A program made the translations under genes and the position numbers. DNA of 64,000 nt, from contig NZ_VZRB01000033.1 in the NCBI RefSeq assembly GCF_008806595.1, positions 22,657 through 86,656 of the forward strand, in the 5' to 3' direction. Source of the DNA: Streptomyces luteolifulvus (GTDB lineage: Bacteria > Actinomycetota > Actinomycetes > Streptomycetales > Streptomycetaceae). Below are positions 1-8,094 of the stretch, one piece after another. How positions within the stretch are numbered: the stretch's first letter is position 1; each line of letters begins with the position of its first letter. The notes under the pieces were generated by a model. It saw only the letters and a program-made list of their open reading frames with translations, made no database searches and was not told the DNA's origin.

Positions 1-47
1 CTGGGACGAAGTACGCCCCCATCTCACCCTTAACGGAAACCGCCTCG

Positions 48-120
48 CTTGACATCCTCCCCCGCCTACAGGCGGGGGATTCCAGCAGTCGCCCGCTGGG
101 TTTCCTGCTTCACCGACGAC
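48..120 (-). ncRNA. Probable omega-RNA 3' part / TnpB right-end hairpin
   Basis: An 8-bp perfect stem (59-66 with 71-78, tetraloop 67-70) overlaps the tnpB stop codon and is followed, on the minus strand, by GAGGATGTCAAGC. In IS200/IS605-type elements the right end overlapping the 3' end of tnpB encodes the guide (omega) RNA, whose 3' guide is copied from flanking DNA. If the element ends near position 48, the guide would come from roughly positions 28-47. The boundaries are inferred; the hairpin itself is seen directly. Confidence 0.42.
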
Positions 121-1274
121 CGCCCCGTCCGGGAGGACTCCCGTTGAGGTCTTACACCGTCTCCACAGGCAGAAACGGCCAGCCCGGCCGCCAGGATGTT
201 GCGTGCCGCGTTCACGTCGCGGTCGTGCGCGGTGCCGCAGTCGCACCTCCACTCGCGGACGTTCAGCGGCAGCTTCTCGCGGACCGTTTGGCAGTTCCCA
301 CACAGCTTGCTGGACGGGAACCGGCGGTCGATCACGACGAGTTCGCGCCCGTACCAGGCGCACTTGTACTCCAGCATCGACCGGAGTTCCGTCCATGCCG
401 CATCCGAGATGGCGCGGGCGAGATGGCCGTTCTTCAGCAGGTTGCGGACGGTGAGGTCCTCGATCACGACCGTTTGGTTCTCACGGACGAGTCGGGTGGT
501 CAGCTTGTGGAGGAAGTCGCGGCGCCGGTCGGCGATCCGCGCGTGGACCTTGGCGACACGACGCCGGGCCTTCTCCCTGTTCGCGGACCCCTTCGCTTTC
601 CGCGACAGCTCACGCTGCGCGCGGGCCAGGCGGACCCGGTCACGGCGCTCGTGCCTCGGGTTGGTGACCTTCTCACCGGTGGACAGGGTCACCAGGGAGG
701 TGACCCCGACGTCCAGGCCGATCGCCGCTGTAGTGGCGGGGGCCGGGGCGATGGTGTCCTGGCACAGCAGGGACACGAACCAGCGTCCTACCGTGTCGCG
801 GGACACGGTCGCCGTGGGCGGCTCCGCACCTTTCGGGAGCGGACGCGACCATCGGATGCCCAGCGGCTGAGCCATCTTGGCCAGCGTCAGTTGCCCGTCG
901 CGCCAGGTGAAGGCGCTGCGGGTGTACTCGGCCGACGCCCTGGACCTCTTCCGCGACTTGTACCGGGGGTACTTGGCCCTCTTGGCGAAGAAGTTGGCGA
1001 ACGCCGTCTGAAGATGGCGCAGCGCCTGCTGGAGCGGAACGGAGGACACCTCGGCCAGAAACGCGAGTTCCCCGGTCTTCTTCCACTGCGTCAGCGCGGC
1101 GGACGACTGCACGTAGGAGATCCGTCGCTGCTCGCCGTACCAGGCCCGCGTGCGCTGCTCCAGCGCTTTGTTGTACACGAGGCGGACGCAGCCGAACGTG
1201 CGGGACAGCTCAGCTGCCTGCTCGTCCGTGGGGTAAAAGCGGTACTTGAACGCCCGCTTGACCTGCCGCGCCAC
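66..1274 (-). CDS. tnpB: TnpB, RNA-guided RuvC nuclease of an IS200/IS605-family element
   Basis: This 402-residue protein has the TnpB/OrfB layout. The N-terminal helical domain begins KRAFKYRFYPTDEQ. The RuvC-like core carries its three acidic residues in GLDVGVTSL (D188), VVIEDLTVRNLL (E272) and HDRDVNAARNI (D353). A zinc ribbon with CGNC (C325, C328) and CDC (C344, C346) sits before the last motif. All catalytic residues are present, so the nuclease looks intact rather than dead. The start is GTG, just inside a small inverted repeat at 1277-1303. No tnpA transposase is adjacent, so the element is of the IS1341 type and would need a helper. The stop codon lies inside the right-end hairpin, as usual when the 3' end doubles as guide RNA. 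Confidence 0.93.
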   Translation of the reverse strand: MARQVKRAFKYRFYPTDEQAAELSRTFGCVRLVYNKALEQRTRAWYGEQRRISYVQSSAALTQWKKTGELAFLAEVSSVPLQQALRHLQTAFANFFAKRAKYPRYKSRKRSRASAEYTRSAFTWRDGQLTLAKMAQPLGIRWSRPLPKGAEPPTATVSRDTVGRWFVSLLCQDTIAPAPATTAAIGLDVGVTSLVTLSTGEKVTNPRHERRDRVRLARAQRELSRKAKGSANREKARRRVAKVHARIADRRRDFLHKLTTRLVRENQTVVIEDLTVRNLLKNGHLARAISDAAWTELRSMLEYKCAWYGRELVVIDRRFPSSKLCGNCQTVREKLPLNVREWRCDCGTAHDRDVNAARNILAAGLAVSACGDGVRPQRESSRTGRSSVKQETQRATAGIPRL

Positions 1275-1276
1275 GC

Positions 1277-1303
1277 CTCACACTCTATCAAATCCCGTGT
1301 GAG
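1277..1303. repeat. Inverted repeat at the tnpB 5' side, possible left-end hairpin
   Basis: CTCACAC at 1277-1283 and GTGTGAG at 1297-1303 form a 7-bp inverted repeat with a 13-nt loop just upstream of the tnpB start. IS200/IS605 elements carry subterminal hairpins bound by TnpA, and the position fits a left end. No independent boundary was identified. Confidence 0.35.
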
Positions 1304-1393
1304 CCAAGGGGGTCGGCGGGTGGCCGGTGGACGCCGAACCGCCCTGGCGGCGAATCAGCATTCCATGCCCTGCCCCGCAGGAGTCCGCTCCCT

Positions 1394-1413
1394 CCCCGGC
1401 CTGAAGGCCGGGG
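1394..1413. repeat. 8-bp stem with TGAA tetraloop, TnpB-right-end-like, in front of melA
   Basis: CCCCGGCC, TGAA, GGCCGGGG form a perfect hairpin ending 7 nt before the GGAGG (1421-1425) that serves the next gene. Read on the minus strand, the hairpin followed by GAGG resembles the right-end hairpin at 59-78. It may be the solo right end of a second, lost TnpB element, or a 5'-UTR hairpin or terminator. A hairpin this close to a ribosome site could affect translation of the glycosidase. Confidence 0.4.
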
Positions 1414-1432
1414 CATCCACGGAGGAATCCCG

Positions 1433-2743
1433 ATGAGCATTCCCAAGATCACCTTCATCGGCGCCGGTAGCGTCGTCTTCACCCAGGGCCTGCTCGCGGA
1501 CCTGTTCGCCTTCGACGAGCTGAAGTCCGCGCACATCGCTCTGCACGACATCGATGCCGAACGCCTGTCCACCGCCCATGCCGCGGCCCGACTGATCGCC
1601 GCCGAGCGTCACGCCCGCCCCGTGATCAGCGCGCACCTGGACCGCCGCGAGGCGCTCGACGGTGCCCAATTCGTCATCAACATGGTGCAGATCGGCATGG
1701 GCGAGGCCACCCACACCGACTTCGAGATCCCCGCCCGCTACGGTCTGCGCCAGACGATCGGCGACACCCTCGGCATCGGCGGCATCTTCCGCGCCCTGCG
1801 CACCTTCCCCTTTCTGAAGGAGCTCGGCCAGGACATCGACGAGATCTGCCCGGACGCCTGGCTGCTCAACTACACCAACCCGATGGCGATGAACGTCCAA
1901 TACCTCAGCCAGGCCACCGGACTGACCAAGGTGGTCGGCCTGTGCCACTCGGTATACTGGACGATGCGGGGCCTCGCCGACCTGGTCAAGGTCCCCTACG
2001 AGGAGGTCACTTACCAGGCCGCCGGTGTCAACCACCAGGCCTGGGTGCTGCGCTTCGAGCATCAGGGCAGCGATCTGTATCCGCGCCTCGACGCTCTGAT
2101 CGCCGACGACGAACAGTTGCGCCGCCGGGTGCGCGTCGACATGTACCGACGCCTTGGCCATTACCCGACGGAGACCAGCGAGCACTCGGCCGAATATGTG
2201 CCCTGGTACCTGCACCACAACGGCGAGATCGACCGGCTGCGGCTGCCCATCGGCGAGTATCTGCGCACCGTCCAGGAGAACGTCACCGCCTATGAGAAGA
2301 CCCGCGAGGCCCTGGCCTGCGGTGCTCCGATTGCCGTCGAGGGCACCATGGAGTACGCACCCCAGATCATCCACAGCATCGTCACCGGAACACCCTGCAC
2401 GATCTACGGCAACGTCCCCAACCAGGGTCTGATCCACAACCTGCCTGGGAGCGGGGTCGTGGAAGTGCCGTGCCTGGTCGACTCCTCAGGCGTCCAACCC
2501 ACCCGCATCGGTGCGCTGCCACCCCAACTGGCGGCCCTCAACCGCGCCTATCTGAGCACCAACGACCTGGTGGTGCGGGCCGCGATACAGGATGAGCCCC
2601 GCCACATCCGGCATGCCGCGATGACCGACCCGGCCACCGCCGCGGCGCTGACCGTCGATCAGATCTGGCAGCTGTGCGACGACATGGTCAAAGCCCACGC
2701 CGACGCCCTTCAGCCCGGTCTGCGCGCCGTCCTCGGCAGCTGA
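1433..2743 (+). CDS. melA: GH4 family alpha-galactosidase/alpha-glucosidase-type glycosidase
   Basis: The 436-residue protein matches glycoside hydrolase family 4, cytoplasmic enzymes that use NAD+ and a divalent metal in a redox-elimination mechanism. The N-terminal Rossmann motif is ITFIGAGSVVFT. Next come the family NPM motif (LLNYTNPMAMN), the metal-ligand CHS motif (GLCHSVYW) and GVNH (AAGVNHQAW). CHS and GVNH are the usual Cys and His metal ligands. The start is fixed by GGAGG at 1421-1425. Neighbours (DeoR regulator, PfkB remnant, GH114 enzymes) suggest it finishes alpha-galactoside or alpha-galactosaminide fragments. The exact sugar cannot be read from sequence; GH4 members differ between alpha-galactosides, alpha-glucosides and 6-phospho-sugars. 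The melA symbol reflects overall resemblance only. Confidence 0.88.
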   Translation: MSIPKITFIGAGSVVFTQGLLADLFAFDELKSAHIALHDIDAERLSTAHAAARLIAAERHARPVISAHLDRREALDGAQFVINMVQIGMGEATHTDFEIPARYGLRQTIGDTLGIGGIFRALRTFPFLKELGQDIDEICPDAWLLNYTNPMAMNVQYLSQATGLTKVVGLCHSVYWTMRGLADLVKVPYEEVTYQAAGVNHQAWVLRFEHQGSDLYPRLDALIADDEQLRRRVRVDMYRRLGHYPTETSEHSAEYVPWYLHHNGEIDRLRLPIGEYLRTVQENVTAYEKTREALACGAPIAVEGTMEYAPQIIHSIVTGTPCTIYGNVPNQGLIHNLPGSGVVEVPCLVDSSGVQPTRIGALPPQLAALNRAYLSTNDLVVRAAIQDEPRHIRHAAMTDPATAAALTVDQIWQLCDDMVKAHADALQPGLRAVLGS

Positions 2744-2845
2744 CCAGCACACGCACGAGCCACCCTCGGCCGACGGCCTCGCCCGGTTGCTGCCTCCGTG
2801 CTGTCGGGCACCTCACCACGACGGCGCTTCCTGAGAGGGGGTCTT

Positions 2846-2959
2846 CACGCCGCCCATGCACTGCGCGACGCCGGTGCCGAACGCGTGGTGTTCTCGCTCG
2901 GAGCGGACGGCATGCTCGCCGTGGACGCCCACGGCACCTGGTCCGTCCGCCCAAGCGCT
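2846..2959 (+). pseudogene. Remnant of a PfkB-family sugar kinase
   Basis: One frame encodes LRDAGAERVVFSLGADGMLA followed by VDAHGTWSVRPSA. This is the stretch just before the GAGD active-site loop in PfkB kinases (1-phosphofructokinase, tagatose-6-phosphate kinase and relatives). The expected GAGD motif does not follow, the frame drifts into arginine-rich sequence, and no N-terminal half is found upstream. It is a degraded fragment of about 38 codons. The rest of the 536-nt gap between melA and the DeoR gene shows no other recognisable gene. Confidence 0.6.
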
Positions 2960-3279
2960 GCCAGCGGTAGCATCCAGCCACGTCGCACCAGGACGCGGCG
3001 TCAGCTGCCGAGGCGGGGTCGTGCACTCCAGCACAGTGGAGCTCGTTTTGCGCCTCATCAATGGCCCATCGACTGCATCTCGGCTCGGTGTCCAAGGGCT
3101 GGACTCTCGGCCGGCCTCGCCTTCCGCGCACACGCTTCCTCTCCGCGCGACTCGTCCCGCCTGACGACTCTTGCGCGGCCCGGTCCACGGGATCGTCCTG
3201 AATCACCGGGAGATCACCTCGTCGGGACGGGGCCGTGTGTCATGCGCCCGCTTTTGAATTCGCGAGCTTGGAGAGGCAG

Positions 3280-4101
3280 ATGACCCGAGAGCGCAACTCC
3301 GCTCCCACAATGCATCGTTCCGACCGCGTGAGCGCAATCCTGGAAAGACTGGCCTGCGGCGGCACAGTGAACGTCGTCGGCGTGGCCCGAGAGCTGGGGG
3401 TCTCGGTCGCGACAATTCGGCGGGACCTCTCGTTGCTGGACGAGCAGAACCTCCTCATCCGCACCCGCGGTGGCGCAGTGGGCCGCGCCGTGGCCTACGA
3501 GCTGCCGGTCCGCTACCGCGACAGCAAGAGCCGTGCGGCCAAGCAGGCGATCGCGCGGATGGCCATGCGCTGCATGACGTCCGGCCATCAGGTCGTGGCG
3601 ATCAACGGCGGCACCACGACCGGCGAGGTCGCCCGGCTGCTGGCGACCCGGACCGATCTGACGGTGATCACCAACGCGCTGAACATTGCGGGCGCCCTGG
3701 TGAACAAGCCGCGGGTGAAGCTGCTCGTCACGGGTGGCGTGGCTCGGCCCAACTCCTACGAACTCGTCGGGCCGGTGGCCGAAGGGACCGTGGGAAGGGT
3801 GAACATCGACACCGCGTTCATCGGCATCGACGGGATCAACGCCAAGGCCGGACTGTCGACGTACGACAAAGTCGAGGCACAGATCAACGCTCTGATGATC
3901 AGCCGGGCTCGGCGGGTCGTGGTGGTGGCCGACGGTTCCAAGATCGGTCGAGACCTGTTCGCACACGTGGCAGACCTTCGCGTCGTGACCGAGTTGGTCA
4001 CGGACACGAGCGCGGACGTCGATGAGCTGGCCGCGATTGCCGCGCGTGGCGTCGTGGTGAGGATTGCCGAGGTCGGTGGCCGTCGTACTCGGTCGGGATG
4101 A
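3280..4101 (+). CDS. DeoR-family transcriptional regulator of sugar metabolism
   Basis: This 273-residue protein has the DeoR plan. An N-terminal winged helix-turn-helix (VNVVGVARELGVSVATIRRD, then LSLLDEQNLLIRTRGGAV) is followed by the DeoR sensor domain with the phosphosugar-binding start INGGTTTGEVARLL and a late VVVADGSKIGRDLFAHV. GGAGAGG at 3269-3275 supports ATG 3280; ATG 3310 is the next possible start. DeoR regulators typically repress sugar genes and respond to sugar phosphates; AgaR of the N-acetylgalactosamine pathway belongs to this family. Here it stands between a GH4 enzyme and two GH114 enzymes, so local control of this island is likely but not proven. Confidence 0.88.
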   Translation: MTRERNSAPTMHRSDRVSAILERLACGGTVNVVGVARELGVSVATIRRDLSLLDEQNLLIRTRGGAVGRAVAYELPVRYRDSKSRAAKQAIARMAMRCMTSGHQVVAINGGTTTGEVARLLATRTDLTVITNALNIAGALVNKPRVKLLVTGGVARPNSYELVGPVAEGTVGRVNIDTAFIGIDGINAKAGLSTYDKVEAQINALMISRARRVVVVADGSKIGRDLFAHVADLRVVTELVTDTSADVDELAAIAARGVVVRIAEVGGRRTRSG

Positions 4102-4108
4102 CCATCAC

Positions 4109-4123
4109 CGGCGGTATCCGCCG
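4109..4123 (+). terminator. Small hairpin after the DeoR gene
   Basis: CGGCGG, TAT, CCGCCG form a 6-bp stem 8 nt after the stop codon. It is a possible weak terminator without a T-tract. The remaining sequence to 4454 holds one palindrome (4328-4351) and no recognisable gene. Confidence 0.35.
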
Positions 4124-4327
4124 CACTCTTGAAGGTCTCTCCTTCGGTGTGGACCCCGGCCGTCGAGCTGGTCGGTGAGGTCCCTGAGGGCGCCTGGGTC
4201 GCCGAGGTTCGTGCCGACAGCGCCTGACTGACCGGCAGCCCGGAGGGGACACGTTGAGCAGTGTTTCGTCCCTACCGCGCACAGCGTGAAGGCCGCGCCG
4301 CAGCGTAGAGGAACCGCACACTCGCGA

Positions 4328-4351
4328 TGAGCGATCCGACGGAATCGCTCA
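4328..4351. promoter_or_regulatory. Palindrome upstream of the first GH114 gene, candidate operator
   Basis: TGAGCGAT and ATCGCTCA are perfect 8-bp arms separated by 8 nt, about 104 nt upstream of the GH114 start codon. Arm length and spacing suit a dimeric repressor site. The adjacent DeoR protein is the obvious candidate ligand, but this is inference. Confidence 0.45.
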
Positions 4352-4454
4352 CTGCGGCTGCGCACTTCATTCAACAGTCCTCGACCATTCCGAGAACACG
4401 CTGCTACCTATTCGCCCAGCACGGGAATTCTCGCACTCTCCATGGAGGAAACAC

Positions 4455-5330
4455 ATGCGGTATACCCGCAATCTCAGGTGGTCGGCCATCGTCGCTTCCT
4501 TCGGTCTCGCGCTCGCCGGCGCCGTCGTCTTGGCCCCGTCCGCGTCCGCGACACCCGCCCCACCAGCCCCGGTGGCGTGCACCGGGGGGCCGTGCTGGCA
4601 TCCGGCGCTGAACACGTCCTGGAACTGGGTCCTGTCCTCGGTACCCACCGCGCCGTACCGAAACGTTCAGATGTACGACGTGGACGGCTTCAACGCGTCG
4701 GCCGCGGACGTGTCGTCCCTGCACAACGCCGGCATCAAGGCCGTCTGCTACATATCCGCCGGCAGCTACGAGGACTGGCGCCCGGACGCCTCACAGTTCC
4801 CCGCCTCAGTTCTCGGGAAGAACAACGGCTGGCCCGGGGAGAAGTGGCTGGACATCCGCGAGATACAGAACGAGAGCAGCGTGCTCCGCTCGATCATGGA
4901 CGCCCGGCTGGACATGTGCCGCGCCAAGGGCTTCGACATGGTCGAGTTGGACAACGTTGACGGCTACACCAACAAGACCGGTTTCCCGCTGACGGCCGCC
5001 GACCAGCTGTACTACAACGCGACGTTGGCCAACGACTCGCACGCGCGAGGGCTGACCGTGCTGCAGAAGAACGACAATGAGCAGATCCCGGACCTGCTGC
5101 CGTATTTCGACGGCGCGATGAACGAACAGTGCAACCAGTACAAGGAATGCACGACCGCTCAGACCGGGTCCTACGGACTCGACCAGTACGTCGCCGCAGG
5201 CAAGCCCGTCTTCCAGGCCGAGTACAAGCTCTCAACCTCATCGTTCTGTGCCCAGGACAACGCGAACAACTTCAACGGCGTGAGGTTCGCCCTCAACCTC
5301 GACGACACGGTGTTCGAACCGTGCCGGTGA
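4455..5330 (+). CDS. Secreted GH114-family endo-alpha-1,4-galactosaminidase-like protein (copy 1)
   Basis: The 291-residue protein starts with a Sec signal peptide (basic RYTRNLRW, hydrophobic core, PSASATPAP cleavage region). The mature part is a GH114-type barrel: NTSWNWVLSS, MYDVDGF, CYISAGSYEDWRPD, WLDIR, GFDMVELDNVDGY and VLQKNDNEQ. Cysteines near both ends of the mature protein (CTGGPC, FEPCR) suggest disulfides outside the cell. GGAGG at 4443-4447 fixes the start. Family members cleave alpha-1,4-linked galactosamine polymers such as fungal galactosaminogalactan or Pel-type exopolysaccharide. Substrate specificity is inferred from the family. A second, divergent GH114 gene lies at 6974-7786. 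Confidence 0.85.
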   Translation: MRYTRNLRWSAIVASFGLALAGAVVLAPSASATPAPPAPVACTGGPCWHPALNTSWNWVLSSVPTAPYRNVQMYDVDGFNASAADVSSLHNAGIKAVCYISAGSYEDWRPDASQFPASVLGKNNGWPGEKWLDIREIQNESSVLRSIMDARLDMCRAKGFDMVELDNVDGYTNKTGFPLTAADQLYYNATLANDSHARGLTVLQKNDNEQIPDLLPYFDGAMNEQCNQYKECTTAQTGSYGLDQYVAAGKPVFQAEYKLSTSSFCAQDNANNFNGVRFALNLDDTVFEPCR

Positions 5331-5350
5331 GTCGGACTCGATGACGCCGG

Positions 5351-5382
5351 CCGTGGACCGGACACCCAAGGCCGGTCCACGG
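5351..5382. terminator. Strong hairpin terminator after GH114 copy 1
   Basis: CCGTGGACCGG (5351-5361) and CCGGTCCACGG (5372-5382) form a perfect 11-bp stem with a 10-nt loop, 20 nt after the GH114 stop. It sits between convergent genes and probably ends transcription in both directions. Confidence 0.75.
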
Positions 5383-5446
5383 ATCCGGCCATCGATCGGT
5401 CAACCGGGCTGCGAGGCCAGCAGTCCCGCGCAGGCCGGCCTTTGCC

Positions 5447-6670
5447 TCAACAACCGGCGTCATGGGCCTTCTCCGTTGGGGAGGATTGGTTCGTGGGCTG
5501 GACGGATGCGAAGTAGCGCTCGACTGCAGGATCGGGGCGGGGTACGTCGATCGGGTGGCCGTCGGCGCGCAGTGACGCGGTGGCCGCGCATGCCGCCGCC
5601 ACCGCGTCGCGCGCGGCGATCGGTGACGTCATGGTCGGCGCCCCGTCCCGGATGAATCGTACGAACTCGTTCACGATCCGCGGGTCGGTTCCCGCGTGTG
5701 TGCCGTCCTCCGCGGGGACGGGGACGACGAGGTCGGCGTCGTCGCGATAGTCGGAGCGGCGTTGCCAGACTTTGACGACGGCGTCCTCGTCGCCGAAGTT
5801 CTCCAGCCGTCCCTCGGTGCCGACGACGGTGTAGTTGCGCCAGTAGTCGGGAGTGAAGTGGCATTGCTGGTAGCTGGCGAACCCGCCGTCGTCGAGCTGC
5901 ATGAGCATCATCGACAGGTCCTCGACGTCGACCACGGGGTGCAGCCCGCGCTGTGCCAGCGGTGGCCAGTTCTCCTCGGGCTTCCACCAGTCAGTCATCA
6001 CCTGGCCGTCGCGTCCGGCGCGGTCAGTGATGTCGCCGTAAACCGACAGCCCGCCGAGGGCGGTCACCCGTCTGGTTGCGGCGCCCGCCAGCCAGTGGAT
6101 CACGTCGATGTCATGGACGCCCTTCTGCACCAGCAGCCCAGTGGTGTTGCGACGGTCGGCGTGCCAGTCCTTGAAGTAGAAGTCGCCGCCATGCCCAACG
6201 AAATGCCGGCACCAGATCGCCTTGACCTGCCCGACTGCACCCCGCTGGATCAGGTCTCGCATTGCGCGTACCACCGGCATGTGGCGCATGTTGTGGCCGA
6301 CGTACAGTCGCGTGTCCGACCGCCGGGCCGCGTCGAGGATGCGGTCACACCCGGCCGTGGTGATGGCCAGCGGCTTCTCGACGAACGTCGCGATGCCGGC
6401 CTCGAGAAACGCCACCGCAATCTCCTCGTGCGTGTGGTCGGGGGTGACCACGAACACGCCGTCGAGCTCGGCGTCGAGCAACGCGCGGTAGTCGGCCACC
6501 ACGCGCACGTCCGGGCCGTAGCGAGCCACTGCCGACTCGCGGCGCAACCGGTGGCTGTCGCATGCAGCCACGATTCGTGACCCTGCTCCGGGTCGGTGCG
6601 CGTACTCGGCCAGTGCGCTGCGCACACCGAGCCCCACCACACCGAGCCTGACGTCCGTCACAGAACTCAT
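5447..6670 (-). CDS. Gfo/Idh/MocA-family NAD(P)-dependent oxidoreductase
   Basis: The 407-residue protein has the N-terminal Rossmann motif LGVVGLGVRSALAEYA, the family EKP motif with catalytic Lys (FVEKPLAIT), and a C-terminal alpha/beta domain (GVHDIDVIHWLAG; YTVVGTEGRLENFGDEDAVV). ATG 6670 is preceded by AAGGGGATGGG; an in-frame ATG lies 63 nt further upstream but has no ribosome site. The family oxidises sugars and inositols, and one branch (GH109) uses the same fold and NAD for alpha-N-acetylgalactosaminidase chemistry. Given GH114 and GH4 neighbours, a role in processing galactosamine-type sugars is attractive but unproven. It is transcribed away from GH114 copy 2, sharing a 303-nt divergent promoter region. 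Confidence 0.85.
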   Translation of the reverse strand: MSSVTDVRLGVVGLGVRSALAEYAHRPGAGSRIVAACDSHRLRRESAVARYGPDVRVVADYRALLDAELDGVFVVTPDHTHEEIAVAFLEAGIATFVEKPLAITTAGCDRILDAARRSDTRLYVGHNMRHMPVVRAMRDLIQRGAVGQVKAIWCRHFVGHGGDFYFKDWHADRRNTTGLLVQKGVHDIDVIHWLAGAATRRVTALGGLSVYGDITDRAGRDGQVMTDWWKPEENWPPLAQRGLHPVVDVEDLSMMLMQLDDGGFASYQQCHFTPDYWRNYTVVGTEGRLENFGDEDAVVKVWQRRSDYRDDADLVVPVPAEDGTHAGTDPRIVNEFVRFIRDGAPTMTSPIAARDAVAAACAATASLRADGHPIDVPRPDPAVERYFASVQPTNQSSPTEKAHDAGC

Positions 6671-6801
6671 CCCATCCCCTTTGCAGCAAGGCGCCCCCGG
6701 GCTGCGAGCCCCGCGCCGGGCCAAGCTCTGCAAGTGTGCTTAATTCTGCGCGAGTTCGCAGCATATCGAGCAGAAACACGCAAGTATCGGGGTGTGAAGC
6801 A

Positions 6802-6830
6802 TTGACAGGCTCACTTGCGGCCTATTTACT
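6802..6830 (+). promoter_or_regulatory. Candidate promoter for GH114 copy 2
   Basis: TTGACA (6802-6807) is followed after 17 bp by TTTACT (6825-6830), a plausible -35/-10 pair. The leader would be about 135 nt. The same divergent region also contains CTGCG/CGCAG arms (6746-6750, 6757-6761) and two GCAAGT copies, which may be regulatory. Confidence 0.4.
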
Positions 6831-6973
6831 CCCGGCAGTGCCGATGTCGTGTACTCGGTGCAGAGGTACGCCCAGCCGGTAGCTGGTTTTGAGCCAGGAG
6901 CCCGGCCCGAGTCGCCAGGATCGCCGTCCGCGTCCGAGGCGGGGTCGTGCCCACCATCTCTTGGAGCTCAGAC

Positions 6974-7786
6974 ATGAGCCGTATGCCTGTTCTCTCCCGC
7001 AAGAAGCTCGGCATAGCCGCCGCATGTGCCGCGGCTCTGGCCGGCACGCTGCTCGTCCCGGCAACCGCTTCGGCCGACCCCATTGCGCCCCCCACCCATG
7101 CCGGGGTCGACTACCAGATCGGCGGCGCCTACACCCCGCCCGAGGGCGTCCAGATCGTCATTCGTGACCACGGGGCGTCCCCGGCTGCCGGCCTGTACAA
7201 CGTCTGCTACGTCAACACGTTCCAGGCACAACCCGGGGCCGAGTCCGAGTGGGACGCGGACCTGCTGCTGCGCGACGCCTCCGGCAACATCGTCTACGAC
7301 ACCGAGTGGAAGGAGGCCCTCCTCGACATCCGCAGCGCCGAGAAGCGGGAACGCATCATGGCCAAGGTGGGCCCCTGGATCGACGGCTGCCGCGACCATG
7401 GCTTTCAGGCCATCGAACCGGACAACTACGACAGCTACCTCCGCTCCGGTGGACTGCTGAGCACCACCGACGCACAGGAGTTCATCAAGCTTCAGTCAGC
7501 GCGCGCCCACAACGACGGACTGGCGATCGGCCAGAAGAACACCGCCGAACTGGCCGCCAACAGGGTCGCCAACGGTCTCGACTTCGCGGTCAGCGAGGAA
7601 TGCGGGCAATACGTCGAGTGCGGCGACTACACCGCCGCCTTCGGCGACAACGTGATCGTGATCGAGTACACCGACACGGGTCTTGCCGACGCCTGTGCCG
7701 GGTGGGGCGACATGCTCAGCATCGTCCAGCGCGACGTCCAAGTATCGCCGGCGGGCAGCCCTGAATACGTCCGCCAGACCTGTTGA
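6974..7786 (+). CDS. Secreted GH114-family galactosaminidase-like protein (copy 2)
   Basis: This 270-residue protein has a Sec signal peptide (SRMPVLSRKKLGIAAACAAA, then a TASADP cleavage region). Its GH114-like body carries YNVCYVNTFQAQPG, EWKEALLDIR, HGFQAIEPDNYDSY, AIGQKNTAEL and SEECGQYVECGDY. ATG 6974 has TTGGAG at 6960-6965; an in-frame ATG at 6947 lacks one. It aligns in outline with copy 1 but is strongly divergent: the VELDNVDGY region of copy 1 reads IEPDNYDSY here. The two are therefore probably not a recent duplication and may act on different polymers or modes. C-terminal cysteines fit an extracellular location. Confidence 0.78.
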   Translation: MSRMPVLSRKKLGIAAACAAALAGTLLVPATASADPIAPPTHAGVDYQIGGAYTPPEGVQIVIRDHGASPAAGLYNVCYVNTFQAQPGAESEWDADLLLRDASGNIVYDTEWKEALLDIRSAEKRERIMAKVGPWIDGCRDHGFQAIEPDNYDSYLRSGGLLSTTDAQEFIKLQSARAHNDGLAIGQKNTAELAANRVANGLDFAVSEECGQYVECGDYTAAFGDNVIVIEYTDTGLADACAGWGDMLSIVQRDVQVSPAGSPEYVRQTC

Positions 7787-7926
7787 ACCCGGCGCCCTCC
7801 GACGCAGTGGGCCTCCTGAGAACGCAGGCGAATGGCGTGGCGCTGTTACGGTCGCTCAACTCGCCCCCGCAGCCGCGCGGCCCGCTTCAGCGGCTGGGGA
7901 GGCGTGATCCAGCCTTCGAAGGCGAG

Positions 7927-7954
7927 CTGGAAGGCGTTCAAGGGCGCCTTCCAG
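7927..7954. terminator. Hairpin between GH114 copy 2 and the ABC ATPase gene
   Basis: CTGGAAGGCG (7927-7936) and CGCCTTCCAG (7945-7954) form a perfect 10-bp stem with an 8-nt loop. It lies about 140 nt after the GH114 stop and 140 nt before the ATPase start. It may end GH114 transcription. No convincing gene occupies the 308-nt gap. Confidence 0.5.
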
Positions 7955-8094
7955 TGCCAGCTGGGCCGACCTGCCGTGCCACCGTACACGCCCCCCTGAA
8001 CCGTGACCGCAAGCGTGCCAGACCCGCATCCGCGGCACCGCACCCTGCACGATCCGTCAGTAACCGTTGCAGCATCTTTCTCAGGGCAGGACCC

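Noticed and set aside
4102..4327. Plus-strand stretch reading PAVELVGEVPEGAWVAEVRA after the DeoR gene
   Set aside because: Protein-like but only about 25 codons, without start site or family match.
7846..8004. Minus-strand peptide GGVYGGTAGRPSWHWKAPLN and onward, with a natural composition
   Set aside because: It looked like a transposase tail, but I could not match it to a family and it overlaps a 10-bp hairpin; no start or upstream domain is present.
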